Assembly: GCA_041905595.1 (NCBI GenBank)
Contig: JAYRKT010000022.1
Location: 6,032-70,031 of the forward strand
Direction of reading: 5' to 3'
Source: Aliitabrizicola sp041905595
GTDB taxonomy: Bacteria > Pseudomonadota > Alphaproteobacteria > Rhodobacterales > Rhodobacteraceae
Length of the DNA stretch: 64,000 nt
Shown here: piece after piece, positions 7,984 through 16,556 of the stretch
Position numbering within the stretch: the stretch's first letter is position 1
How the letters are laid out: each line of letters opens with the position of its first letter
Translations under genes and position numbers: made by a program
The notes under the pieces: model-generated
What the model saw: only the letters and a program-made list of their open reading frames with translations
The model's database searches: none
What the model was told of the DNA's origin: nothing

Positions 7984-9123
7984 TCATGGTTTCAGGAGGG
8001 TGATCCGTGTGTCATCCGACTGTGCCCCAAGGAAGTCGGCCCTCTGATCGTGCGGATTATCCGGGTCCGGGCTATGGGTAGAATGCTGGCTGGCAAGAAC
8101 TGCGCTATTTGGCGAATAGATCAGGCCATGTGATCCCCAGTAGAGCGATGCGAACAGGATCAGGGCTGCCGTCAGATGCGCCGGAATGGCAATCAACCTG
8201 TCAGGTTGGCCGGGGCCGCGCGGTTTCCAAGCATGGACCGCGATTGCGACCAGAGCAGCCATGATGAGCCCGTGGCCAATCAGGTCGATCCGCCCGAAAG
8301 GGTAGACCGCAGCGTTGAAGATCACGAGGAGAGCCACTGCGGATAGGCGCCGGATCAGGGCGGTCGACAGGAGCCCGAAGCCCAACGTGAACTCGGCCAC
8401 GCCTGCCATCGGGATGAAGGCATCGCGCGGCAAGCCGAATGTCAGATAGGGCTTCTCCTCGACGAGAGGATAGAACCAGTCCGGATAGGCGAACTTCTCG
8501 AGGCTCGACCACATCAAAGCAATCGCCACGCCCCACCGAAGGACATCGAAACGGGCGCCGTGCAGGGCTGGCGCCTTTGACGCAGAAAGCCACAGGTAGC
8601 TGGCGACACCCAGGCCCAGGGCCAGGTAGTCAAGCAGGTGAAAAAGGTCATAGTCGCGCAAAGCGGTCACCCACAGCCCCACGACTCCAAGTGCCGCAAG
8701 GGGCATCGCAGGGCGGAAGAAGATGCAAACCGCGATGCCCAGTTGCACCCATGGGATCAGGGCGCTGTCGGTCTTGAGATCGGGGGTAAGATAGATACCG
8801 CCGACCGAAAAGATCGCAATGAAGAATGCCGCGATTGCCGCGCGCAGAAAGTCGTCCAGCCTCGAGTCGAGTGGCGCCCCAAGACGCGTCATCCCGTCCG
8901 ACACCCACAGACCGAGCCTCGTAGGTTCGACCAGGCGGGTCGCAATGAAGAACAAAAGGACCAGCACGATCCCTTGCCAGAAAAACGGGTTGGCCAAGGT
9001 GGCGGACAACGGCTGAGGGGTCGCTCCGACGATGTAAGGCGCGAACCATTTGACATGCGCCTCGGCCGGCACGGCCAGGGCCATGAGCGCAAGAGCGGGT
9101 GAAAACAGCCGAACGGTTTGCAT
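7984..9123 (-). CDS. DoxX-like multi-pass membrane protein, NsrR-linked
   Basis: A 379-residue integral membrane protein with an N-terminal signal-like segment (ending VPAEAH) and about eight to nine hydrophobic helices. The pattern is DoxX-like: GVAIALMWSSLEKFAYPDWFYPL, then FGLLSTALIRRLSAVALLVIFNAAVYPFG. The last 35 residues are polar and His/Asp/Asn rich. It starts 11 nt after the truncated haemoglobin gene on the same strand, so the two are probably one transcript controlled by the NsrR-type operators upstream. The function is unknown; a role in respiration or nitric-oxide tolerance is inferred only from this linkage. Confidence 0.75.
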   Translation of the reverse strand: MQTVRLFSPALALMALAVPAEAHVKWFAPYIVGATPQPLSATLANPFFWQGIVLVLLFFIATRLVEPTRLGLWVSDGMTRLGAPLDSRLDDFLRAAIAAFFIAIFSVGGIYLTPDLKTDSALIPWVQLGIAVCIFFRPAMPLAALGVVGLWVTALRDYDLFHLLDYLALGLGVASYLWLSASKAPALHGARFDVLRWGVAIALMWSSLEKFAYPDWFYPLVEEKPYLTFGLPRDAFIPMAGVAEFTLGFGLLSTALIRRLSAVALLVIFNAAVYPFGRIDLIGHGLIMAALVAIAVHAWKPRGPGQPDRLIAIPAHLTAALILFASLYWGSHGLIYSPNSAVLASQHSTHSPDPDNPHDQRADFLGAQSDDTRITLLKP

Positions 9124-9134
9124 TCTGGTCTCCC

Positions 9135-9563
9135 CTACAAAGCGGAAAGCCGAGGACTGCCGGCAGACAGGACCTCAGGCCCCTGCGCCGCCCGCACGAA
9201 CTGGAACGCCTCGGCAATGCGCGCGGCCCTGGACAGGAACGCCGTCGCCTGATCTGGGCGACACACCTCGCTCAACGACTGATCGAACAGAGCGAGCCAA
9301 CGGTCGAAATCGCTGCCGGTCAGGTCCGGAATCGCCAGATGAACCTGCATCGGGCTTCCATGATACTCGCCGCTCTTGAGCAGGACCGAGGACCAGAACC
9401 GGGTGATCTTTGCCTCATGCTCGGGCCAGTCCTCGATACGGGTGTTGAAGATCGGGCCAAGAACGGCATCGCCCCGCACTCGTGCATAGAAGCGCTGCAC
9501 GACAAGGGCAATCAGCGGGCGGTCAATGCCTTCGCTTGAGTCTGGCTGCGAGAAGTCTGCCAT
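9135..9563 (-). CDS. group III truncated haemoglobin
   Basis: A 142-residue truncated haemoglobin. Supporting features are the N-terminal helix with LIALVVQRFYARVRGDAVLGPIF, the KITRFWSSVLLKSGEYHGSPMQVHLAI segment carrying the proximal-His region (MQVHLAI), and FDRWLALFDQSLSEV. This is typical of group III globins (Ctb/YjbI-like), which bind O2 and NO. The ATG at 9563 is chosen (GGAGACG upstream); longer starts run into the operator region. It diverges from the NsrR-TetR regulator, with two inverted repeats in the 90-bp gap. The probable role is NO detoxification or sensing under nitrosative stress. Confidence 0.9.
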   Translation of the reverse strand: MADFSQPDSSEGIDRPLIALVVQRFYARVRGDAVLGPIFNTRIEDWPEHEAKITRFWSSVLLKSGEYHGSPMQVHLAIPDLTGSDFDRWLALFDQSLSEVCRPDQATAFLSRAARIAEAFQFVRAAQGPEVLSAGSPRLSAL

Positions 9564-9577
9564 TCCAGCGTCTCCAT

Positions 9578-9600
9578 AAGATACCATCAAGTTGCATCTT
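9578..9600. promoter_or_regulatory. NsrR-type operator 1
   Basis: Inverted repeat AAGATAC-N9-GCATCTT, 23 bp, 15 bp upstream of the haemoglobin start codon. It matches the known NsrR pattern of two AAGATGCA-like half-sites around a central base. An equally spaced copy with identical outer heptamers lies 40 bp away. Confidence 0.85.
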
Positions 9601-9617
9601 TGCGAATACGCCCACAT

Positions 9618-9640
9618 AAGATACAAGTCAATAGCATCTT
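9618..9640. promoter_or_regulatory. NsrR-type operator 2
   Basis: Second inverted repeat AAGATAC-N9-GCATCTT, 23 bp, ending 13 bp before the GTG start of the regulator gene. The outer heptamers are identical to operator 1 while the N9 cores differ, which points to protein binding rather than recent duplication. It overlaps the expected promoter/leader of the regulator, fitting autoregulation. Confidence 0.85.
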
Positions 9641-9653
9641 TATGGAGGGCGAT

Positions 9654-10784
9654 GTGCGGCTGACCAATTTCACCGACTATGCGCTGCGGCTCTTGCTTAT
9701 GGTCCACGAAGCTGACGGTCAGCTGATTACCATCGAGCAGGCGGCATCCAGGTTCCGCCTGTCTCGTGCCAACCTGATGAAGGTTGCGAACGAACTTACG
9801 TCGCACGGGTTCCTGACTGGGGTCCGAGGGCGTTCCGGCGGCCTGAAACTCGCCAAATCCGCCAATGAAATCAGAATTGGCGACGTGGTGCGGGCGATGG
9901 AGACGGACTTTGCGCTCGTCGAGTGCCTGAGAGAGACAAACGATTGCACGATAACGGACATCTGTCGCCTGCCACGCGTGTTTCGACGGGCCCGTCAGGC
10001 TTTTCTTGATGAACTGGACGCGACGACGCTCGCAGATGTCGGACTGCGTCCGTCGACTAACATGACTTCCCCCGGCGACCGCCCGACCGCCGAGTCGGCG
10101 CGACCTGAAGCGATTGCCGCTTCTGCGGATAGGTCGCCATCTGAATTTGATGACACTATTACTGACATTGCCGCCCCCATTGCCAGACCCTATGACAGCC
10201 CCCAACGCAGGGCCCAGGCCGAGGCGACCCGCGACAGGATCCTGCAGGCCGTTGCCGACGTGCTGGACACAAGCGGGGGAGAGGACGCCCTATTTGATGA
10301 GATTGCCAAAGTCGCCGGCGTCGAACCACGGACCGTCTTCCGGCATTTCGCGAACAAGACCGAGTTGCTAAGGGCATTCTGGGTCTGGATCGGCGCCCGG
10401 ATAGGCCCACAGATCCTGCCCTCGACACTGGATGACCTGATCGCGATGCCGCCCCGCATCTTTGACGGGTTCGACGCGCATGAGAATGTAATCCGGGCCA
10501 GCCTGCACTCGCCATCCGGGCGGGCCATGCGGCAGCAGGCCCTCCCCGCGCGACGGCAGAGCTTCGCCCGCATCGTCGAGTCCGGACTGGCGGATCTTAC
10601 GCCAACCCAGCGGCAAGAGTTTCTGGCGCTGGCCCATCTGATGGTCAGCGCGGCCGCCTGGGAAACGATGAAGGACTATGCCGGGCTTTCAGGACTGCAA
10701 GCGGGAAAAACCGTGTCCCGCGCCCTGACGCTTCTGATGACGGCCCTGCGGTCCGAGCCCCGAGATGCAACCCGGACTGTGTAA
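9654..10784 (+). CDS. nsrR: NsrR-like Rrf2 regulator fused to a TetR-family regulator
   Basis: A continuous 376-residue frame with two regulator types. Residues 1-132 are Rrf2/NsrR: RLTNFTDYALRLLLMV, a winged helix (IEQAASRFRLSRANLMKVANELTSHGFL), and cysteines 91, 98 and 104 (C-x6-C-x5-C), which in NsrR hold an NO-sensitive Fe-S cluster. A polar linker (about 133-185) leads to a TetR N-terminal helix-turn-helix (RDRILQAVADVL...VAGVEPRTVFRHFANKTELL, about 193-240) and a ligand-domain-like C-terminus. The start is GTG 9654, preceded by GGAGGG; the longer frame would begin inside operator 2. NsrR is normally about 150 residues and unfused. A sequencing frameshift would not create this, since both halves are in one open frame; a lost stop codon between adjacent genes could. 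Confidence 0.88.
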   Translation: MRLTNFTDYALRLLLMVHEADGQLITIEQAASRFRLSRANLMKVANELTSHGFLTGVRGRSGGLKLAKSANEIRIGDVVRAMETDFALVECLRETNDCTITDICRLPRVFRRARQAFLDELDATTLADVGLRPSTNMTSPGDRPTAESARPEAIAASADRSPSEFDDTITDIAAPIARPYDSPQRRAQAEATRDRILQAVADVLDTSGGEDALFDEIAKVAGVEPRTVFRHFANKTELLRAFWVWIGARIGPQILPSTLDDLIAMPPRIFDGFDAHENVIRASLHSPSGRAMRQQALPARRQSFARIVESGLADLTPTQRQEFLALAHLMVSAAAWETMKDYAGLSGLQAGKTVSRALTLLMTALRSEPRDATRTV

Positions 10785-10865
10785 GCCAAGACCTGAGGCG
10801 ACTGTCGACAAGGCCGCGCGACGGCAAGATGATCGGTGTGGCGTGCACCGCTATGTCTCTTGTCG

Positions 10866-11657
10866 TCACGCAGTTTCGGCAGGAGCCTGGGGCCCCCGTT
10901 CGGCGAGATAAAGCGACAAGAGTTGCGTCTGGGATGAGATCCCGAGCTTGCGATAGACGTTCCGGCGATGGACCTTCACCGTCCCGGTCGCGATCCCCAG
11001 CCGCAGCGCCACGGATTCCGAGGAATGCCCCTGAAGGACCAGCTCCACGATTGCGGCCTCCCGGTCAGTCAGGTTCAGGCGCAGCCAAGGCTGGGACGGC
11101 AGGGCCGGCCGGACGCCCGCGCCGAACCGGGCGGCCACACCGCCCCAGTAAAGCCGAACCAGATCTCCGACCAGCGGCTCGGCCTGCCGCAATGGGGCCA
11201 GTTCCGCGTCGCTGAACCCGCCACTTGCCTCCCGGCGCATCAGCGACAGCACGATTGTCGCATCCTCGACAGGAACGAAGAAGCCGACCTCTTCGGCGAG
11301 CCCAGTCTGGACATAATAGGTGCGATAGTACTCGCTGGAAAAGAAGCGGTCCGGGGCAAGATCGCGCATCCGGAACAACCCGGAGCGCCGATCGCGGGCA
11401 GTGCGGCAGAACGGGTCGAGCAGGTAAGGGCCAGCCTGATAAAGCGAGACGAAGACGTGGTAGAACGCCGGTGAGAAGGTGCTGAAAAGATCAAGCGGGC
11501 GTTCCCCGTCGTGATAGGCAAAAACGACGACCTCATCCACAGGTGCAAGCGCACGCACCAGCCGCAAAAAGACGCGCCCCACGGCCTCGTCTGGTAGACT
11601 CGGACGGCCAAGAGTCTCGCGCAGGGCGGCGAAGACTTCGGGAAGAACGGGTCGCAT
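10866..11657 (-). CDS. LuxR-family transcriptional regulator
   Basis: A 263-residue protein. The N-terminal half is an undefined sensing region (FAYHDGERPLDLFSTFSP...). The C-terminal GerE-type helix-turn-helix is clear at about 190-250: LTDREAAIVELVLQGHSSESVALRLGIATGTVKVHRRNVYRKLGI. It lacks the usual autoinducer-binding signature that I could recognise, so quorum sensing is not claimed. The ATG at 11657 with GGAG about 10 nt upstream is used in place of the longer frame. It diverges from the polyamine-type ABC transporter operon, which it most likely controls through the inverted repeat in the intergenic region. Confidence 0.85.
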   Translation of the reverse strand: MRPVLPEVFAALRETLGRPSLPDEAVGRVFLRLVRALAPVDEVVVFAYHDGERPLDLFSTFSPAFYHVFVSLYQAGPYLLDPFCRTARDRRSGLFRMRDLAPDRFFSSEYYRTYYVQTGLAEEVGFFVPVEDATIVLSLMRREASGGFSDAELAPLRQAEPLVGDLVRLYWGGVAARFGAGVRPALPSQPWLRLNLTDREAAIVELVLQGHSSESVALRLGIATGTVKVHRRNVYRKLGISSQTQLLSLYLAERGPQAPAETA

Positions 11658-11737
11658 GCCTATATCTCCGCCAAAGCTGCCCCCAGAGTTGCATGGAAGG
11701 CGTGATATATACCTCCCATGACCCGATTTTGCCCGAA

Positions 11738-11755
11738 ATACCACTTTTGGGGTAT
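11738..11755. promoter_or_regulatory. inverted repeat, candidate operator of the LuxR/ABC divergent promoter
   Basis: ATACC-N8-GGTAT in the 167-bp gap between the LuxR regulator and the ABC operon. A related ATATACC lies about 32 bp to the left, at 11707-11713. Size and position suit a dimeric LuxR-type site, but no consensus is known to me for this regulator. Confidence 0.45.
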
Positions 11756-11824
11756 ATGCCAGCCCACGGCTTTCCCTGATCGTTCGAGCAAGACCCCGCA
11801 AATGGGGCGCGCAGGGGGTAGAAC

Positions 11825-12886
11825 GTGGCGCCAGAAGCCGTCTCCGATCTGGAATTCCGACACCTGACCAAGCGGTATGGTGAGGTCGAGGCGGTTTCGG
11901 GGATCGACCTCTCGGTGCCGAAGGGGGCCTTCCTGGCGATTCTCGGCCCCTCGGGCTGCGGCAAGACCACTTGCCTGCGGATGATCGGCGGGTTCGAACA
12001 GCCGACCGAGGGCGAAGTCCGCATTGCCGGGCAGGTGGTGAACGGCATCCCCGCCTATCAGCGCCCGGTCAACATGGTGTTCCAGCACTACGCGCTGTTT
12101 CCCCACATGAACGTCGCCGAGAACGTGGGCTATGGGTTGCGCCAGATGCGCCCGCGCATGGCCGGCGCCGAGATCGACCGACGGGTCGCCGAGGCGCTGG
12201 AAATGGTGCGTCTTGGCTCGTTCGCCAAGCGCCGGACGCACGAGATGTCGGGGGGCCAACAGCAGCGGGTCGCCCTGGCCCGCGCGATCGTGAATCGCCC
12301 GAAGATCCTGCTTCTGGATGAACCTCTCGCGGCGCTGGACAAGAAGCTGCGCGGCGACATGCAGCTGGAGCTCCTGGAGTTGCAGCGGGAACTCGGGATC
12401 ACCTTCGTCCTCGTCACCCATGACCAGGAAGAGGCGCTGTCGATGGCCGACCTCGTCTGCGTGATGAGCGCGGGCAGGATCAGCCAGCTTGGCACCCCGC
12501 AGGAGGTTTACGATCACCCGGCGGACCTGTTCGTGGCCGATTTCGTCGGCAAGACCAATCGAATCCCGGTCTCGATAGAAGGCGGTGTCCTGCGCCTCGC
12601 CGATGGCCGCGCCCTGCCCGGCACCTCGTCCGTTCATGGCTCCGCCATCGCCGCCCTGCGCCCCGAGGCGATCCGTATCGCCCGCACGGGCGAGGGTTTG
12701 CCTGGCACCGTCACCCACCGAATCTTCCTCGGCTCCTTCGCCGAATATGCCGTCGCCGTCCCTGGGATCGGCGACATCCTCGTCACGACCGACCGACGCG
12801 GCGCAACCGAGGCTGATCTGATCGCCCCCGGCGAGGCCGTATGCCTGACCTACGACCCAGCCGCGGTGCTGGTGTTCCCACAATAA
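11825..12886 (+). CDS. polyamine-type ABC transporter ATP-binding protein (PotA-like)
   Basis: A 353-residue ATPase with GTG start. Walker A GPSGCGKTT at 41-49, signature MSGGQQQR at 141-148, Walker B ILLLDEP at 161-167 and switch His in VTHDQEEAL. The C-terminal TOBE region begins near 245. The family energises import of spermidine/putrescine or related organic cations. It heads an operon with binding protein (25 nt gap), two permeases and an SDR dehydrogenase. The substrate cannot be read from the ATPase. Confidence 0.93.
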   Translation: MAPEAVSDLEFRHLTKRYGEVEAVSGIDLSVPKGAFLAILGPSGCGKTTCLRMIGGFEQPTEGEVRIAGQVVNGIPAYQRPVNMVFQHYALFPHMNVAENVGYGLRQMRPRMAGAEIDRRVAEALEMVRLGSFAKRRTHEMSGGQQQRVALARAIVNRPKILLLDEPLAALDKKLRGDMQLELLELQRELGITFVLVTHDQEEALSMADLVCVMSAGRISQLGTPQEVYDHPADLFVADFVGKTNRIPVSIEGGVLRLADGRALPGTSSVHGSAIAALRPEAIRIARTGEGLPGTVTHRIFLGSFAEYAVAVPGIGDILVTTDRRGATEADLIAPGEAVCLTYDPAAVLVFPQ

Positions 12887-12911
12887 CGACAACCGACAGA
12901 GAGGGCTTCCT

Positions 12912-14069
12912 ATGACAAAGGACTTCAAGGACACGCCGATCACGCCGGATCGGTTCATGACGGAATTCATGCGCTGGAAGCGCGGGTCGATCACCCGGCG
13001 GCATTTCATGGGGGTTACAGGCCTAGGCCTTGCCACCGCCGTTCTGTCGCGCTTTCCCGGCGCGGGCATCAACCCGGCCTTCGCCGAAGACCTCGGGACG
13101 CAGATGGCAATCGCCACCTGGCCCAACTACCACGACCCCGCCACGTTCGAGAACTTCACCGCCGCGACCGGCGTGGCCGTCGAGGTCAACGTATTTGGCT
13201 CCAACGAAGAGATGTTGGCCAAGCTGCAGGCGGGCGGCGCTGGCTGGTCGCTGTTCGTGCCGACCAACTACACGATCTCGACCTATGCCGGGCTGAAGCT
13301 GATCGACGCGCTGGACCTTTCGAAGATTCCGAACTTCTCGCCTTCGACACAGAATCCACGCTTCACATCGCAAGGGATGATCGACGGCACGACCTATGCC
13401 CTGCCGAAGAACTGGGGCACCACCGGCTTTGCGGTGAACACCGCTGAGCTCAAGAAGCCGATGACCACCTGGAAGGACTTCTTCGCGACCGCAATGGCCG
13501 AGGCCGACGGCCGCGCGATGGTGCATGACTACCAGCTGACCACCATCGGATCGGCGCTCGTCTCGCTTGGGCTCGACTTCAACTCGACCAAGCCCGAGGA
13601 TCTGGCCCAGGCCGAGAAGCTGCTGCTGGAGGTCAAGCCGCATCTCTTTGCAATCAACTCGGACTACCAGCCCTCGATGCGGTCGACCGATGCCTGGATG
13701 ACAATGTGCTGGACGAATGACGGCGCGCAGCTGAACCGCGACATGCCGGAGATCGCCTATATCCTCGGCACCGACGGAGGCGAGATCTGGACCGACTACT
13801 ATGCGATCCCGAGCTCGGCCCCGAACAAGGCCGCGGGCTATGCGCTGCTGAACTTCCTCATGGATCCGGCGGTTGCGGTGAAGGAGCATATCGCCAACGG
13901 CGCACCCGCCACGGACAGCCGCGTAATCGCGCTCCTGCCGCCCGAGATCACCAACAACAAGATCGTCTATCCGGACGAAGCCTCGCTGACGCCGCTCGAA
14001 TTCGGCGCGGCGGCCACGTTGACCGATCCCGGCCGGGCCGAGCTCATGGCCCGGTTCAAGTCGGCCTGA
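12912..14069 (+). CDS. polyamine-type periplasmic substrate-binding protein (PotD/PotF-like), Tat-exported
   Basis: A 385-residue binding protein. The N-terminus has a twin-arginine signal (SITRRHFMGV near residue 26, cleavage after PAFA near 58), so it is likely folded before export. The body has the PotD pattern: IATWPNYHDPATFENFTAATGV, YALPKNWGTTGFAVNT, and near the C-terminus IWTDYYAIPSSAPNKAAGYALLNFLMDP. The family binds polyamines or similar cationic amines. It is located between the ATPase and the two permease genes, completing the importer. Confidence 0.92.
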   Translation: MTKDFKDTPITPDRFMTEFMRWKRGSITRRHFMGVTGLGLATAVLSRFPGAGINPAFAEDLGTQMAIATWPNYHDPATFENFTAATGVAVEVNVFGSNEEMLAKLQAGGAGWSLFVPTNYTISTYAGLKLIDALDLSKIPNFSPSTQNPRFTSQGMIDGTTYALPKNWGTTGFAVNTAELKKPMTTWKDFFATAMAEADGRAMVHDYQLTTIGSALVSLGLDFNSTKPEDLAQAEKLLLEVKPHLFAINSDYQPSMRSTDAWMTMCWTNDGAQLNRDMPEIAYILGTDGGEIWTDYYAIPSSAPNKAAGYALLNFLMDPAVAVKEHIANGAPATDSRVIALLPPEITNNKIVYPDEASLTPLEFGAAATLTDPGRAELMARFKSA

Positions 14070-14071
14070 TC

Positions 14072-14938
14072 ATGGCACTTTCGGCAGCAGCCAGGAAAAG
14101 ATGGGTCACGGCGGCGCTTCTCGCGCCCGCCGGACTCTGGCTCTTCTTCTTCCTGGTGCTGCCGTTCATCGCCATCCTGATTTTCTCCTTTGGCGAGCGG
14201 GCGCCGGCTGGCGGCTATCAGCCGGCGCTGACGCTTGCCAACTACCTGAACATTCCGGCACGCGGCGCGGCCTTCCTGAACACGGCGATCCTCGCGCCGA
14301 TCGGCGCCGCGACCTGTCTGGCCATCGCCTACCCCGCCGCCTGGTTCCTGGCGCTGCGGGTCGATCCGAAGCATCGCCTGATGCTGGTCGCGCTGATGAT
14401 CGTGCCGTTCTGGACCTCGATGCTGGTGCGGACCTACGCCTGGATGTACCTGCTCGGCGCCCGCGGCATCCCGCAGCTGCTGGAAATGATCGGCATCGAC
14501 AACGTGCGGCTCATCAACACGCCAGGCGCGGTGTTGCTGGGGATCGTCTACGGCTACCTGCCGCTGATGGTGATGCCGATCTATGTCAGCCTCGAGAAGC
14601 TGGACCGCCGCCTGCTGGAAGCCTCGTCTGACCTGGGCGCAAAGCCGCTCTCCACCTTCCTGACGGTCACCCTGCCCCTGTCGATGCCCGGCGTTATGAC
14701 GGGCGTGGCGCTGGTTTCGATCCTGCTCCTTGGCGAATACCTGATCCCGCAGATGCTGGGGGGCGGCAAGGTCTACTTCATCGGCAACGCGCTGGTGGAC
14801 CTGTTCCTGCAATCACGCAACTGGCCCTTTGGGTCGGCCATCGCAGTGGCGCTGGTTCTGGGCGTCGTGGGCGTCCTCCTCGTCACCATGCGGATCGCGT
14901 GGAAGGTGTCGGGCACCCGGCAAATGGACCTCGTCTGA
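14072..14938 (+). CDS. ABC transporter permease (PotB-like)
   Basis: A 288-residue inner-membrane permease with about six helices; first helix near 14-38 (VTAALLAPAGLWLFFFLVLPFIAI). The cytoplasmic EAA-type loop reads LLEASSDLGAKPLSTFLTVTLPLSMPG at about 189-213, which contacts the ATPase. It starts 3 nt after the binding-protein stop and overlaps the next permease by one base (TGATG). Confidence 0.92.
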   Translation: MALSAAARKRWVTAALLAPAGLWLFFFLVLPFIAILIFSFGERAPAGGYQPALTLANYLNIPARGAAFLNTAILAPIGAATCLAIAYPAAWFLALRVDPKHRLMLVALMIVPFWTSMLVRTYAWMYLLGARGIPQLLEMIGIDNVRLINTPGAVLLGIVYGYLPLMVMPIYVSLEKLDRRLLEASSDLGAKPLSTFLTVTLPLSMPGVMTGVALVSILLLGEYLIPQMLGGGKVYFIGNALVDLFLQSRNWPFGSAIAVALVLGVVGVLLVTMRIAWKVSGTRQMDLV

Positions 14939-15747
14939 TGCGCGTCTTCCTGTCTGCCGTCTACCTTTTCCTCTACGCGCCGATCGCGCTTGTCGTGGTG
15001 TTCTCGTTCAACGCCGGGCGCAGTGCGACACAGATGACCGGCTTTTCGTTGCAATGGTATGGCAAGGCGCTGTCGAACGTCTTCCTGACCGATGCGCTGA
15101 AAACCTCGCTGATCGTGGCCTTCACCTCGGCCGCGCTGGCCGCCGTCTTCGGCACCATGGCGGCCATGGGAATGGAGCGGCTCGGCCCCCGACTCCGCGC
15201 GCTCTTCGACGGCATGCTTGCGGCCGCGATCGTCGTGCCCGGCGTGGTCATCGGCATCGCGACCCTCGTCGCGCTGGCGGGCCTGTTCGGGATCGTGAAC
15301 CCGGCTTTGGCCGAGTTGTCGCCCAATGCGCCGCAGTTCCAGATGGGTTACCTGTCGCTGATCGCGGCGCATGGCCTGTTTGCGATGGCGCTGGTGGCGA
15401 TGATCGTGAAGGCCCGTATCGCCAGCCTGTCGCGGGATATCGTCGAGGCGTCCTACGACCTTTACGCGCCGCCCTTCGCGACCTTCTTCCAGATCGTCCT
15501 GCCGCAGCTGCGCGCGTCGATCCTGGCCGGGTTCCTGATGTCCTTCACCTTCTCCTTCGACGATTTCATCATCGCCTTCTTTGTCGCCGGGGCGAAGACG
15601 ACCCTGCCGATGTATGTCTTCGCCTCGATCCGGCGCGGCGTGACGCCCGAGATCAACGCCATCGCCACCATGGTCCTTGTCGCCTCGCTGATCCTGATCG
15701 CGCTGGCCTGGCTTCTGATGCGGGAAAGGAAACCCCATGCTGCTTGA
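14938..15747 (+). CDS. ABC transporter permease (PotC-like)
   Basis: A 269-residue permease, partner of the preceding PotB-like protein. It has about six helices and an EAA loop (IVEASYDLYAPPFATFFQIVLPQLRASILAG, near 170-198), followed by SFTFSFDDFIIAFF, typical of PotC. The ATG at 14938 overlaps the previous stop (TGATG); longer frames upstream lie inside potB. Its 3' end overlaps the following dehydrogenase by 11 nt, so translation is coupled. Confidence 0.92.
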   Translation: MRVFLSAVYLFLYAPIALVVVFSFNAGRSATQMTGFSLQWYGKALSNVFLTDALKTSLIVAFTSAALAAVFGTMAAMGMERLGPRLRALFDGMLAAAIVVPGVVIGIATLVALAGLFGIVNPALAELSPNAPQFQMGYLSLIAAHGLFAMALVAMIVKARIASLSRDIVEASYDLYAPPFATFFQIVLPQLRASILAGFLMSFTFSFDDFIIAFFVAGAKTTLPMYVFASIRRGVTPEINAIATMVLVASLILIALAWLLMRERKPHAA

Positions 15748-16483
15748 AGGCAAGGTCGCCCTCGTCACCGGCGCCGCCTCTGGCATCGGCGAGGCGGGCG
15801 CTGCTGCCATGACGCGCGAAGGGGCGCGTGTCGTGATCCTCGACCGCGACCGCGACAGAGCCGCCGCTGCCGCTGACCGGATCGGCGCCGAGGCCATGCC
15901 GGTCGATGTGGCCGACGATGCGGCCCTGACCGGCGCCATCGGCAAGGTCCTCACCCGCCACGGCCGCATCGACATCCTGCACAATCACGCTGGCATCCAG
16001 GTGGCCGGCGATCTCGAGCAGGTCGCGGTCGAAGGCTTCGATGCCTCATGGGCCGTGAACGTGCGGGCCTATTTCATAGCCGCGCGGGCCGTGGTTCCGG
16101 TGATGAAGGCGCAAGGTGGCGGTGTCATCCTGAACACCTCGTCCTCGTCAGGGATCCAATACGACCGCGAGATGATCGCCTATGCCACGACCAAGCACGC
16201 GGTCGTCGCAATGACACGGCAGATGGCAGGTGATTACGGGCGGCACGGCATCCGGGTCAATGCGCTCTGTCCCGGCTGGGTGGACACCCCGTTCAACGCG
16301 CCTTTCATGGAACAGATGGGCGGCCGCGCTGAGCTCGAGGCCTATGTGGCCGAGCGCGTCCCTCTCGGGCGATGGGCGCGGCTTGAAGAAATGGCCGAAC
16401 CGATCCTGTTCCTCGTCTCGGACCGCTCTTCTTACATGACCGGGCAGGTCCTGGTCGTGGACGGCGGCGAGACGGTAGTCTGA
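15737..16483 (+). CDS. SDR-family oxidoreductase
   Basis: A 248-residue short-chain dehydrogenase. The NAD(P) motif is TGAASGIGEAG at about 10-20; HNHAG takes the place of the NNAG motif; the catalytic Ser is in NTSSSSGI and YxxxK is YATTK. The C-terminus has the usual SSYMTGQVLVVDGGETVV. It overlaps the last permease gene by 11 nt, so it should be the last gene of the uptake operon and may act on the imported compound or its product. The substrate is unknown. Confidence 0.9.
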   Translation: MLLEGKVALVTGAASGIGEAGAAAMTREGARVVILDRDRDRAAAAADRIGAEAMPVDVADDAALTGAIGKVLTRHGRIDILHNHAGIQVAGDLEQVAVEGFDASWAVNVRAYFIAARAVVPVMKAQGGGVILNTSSSSGIQYDREMIAYATTKHAVVAMTRQMAGDYGRHGIRVNALCPGWVDTPFNAPFMEQMGGRAELEAYVAERVPLGRWARLEEMAEPILFLVSDRSSYMTGQVLVVDGGETVV

Positions 16484-16556
16484 GCGGCGCCACCCCCGCT
16501 CAACAGCGACCTGCCCGGCTCAATCTGTCCCCGCGCAAGCCGGCGGCCGCGGGCAG

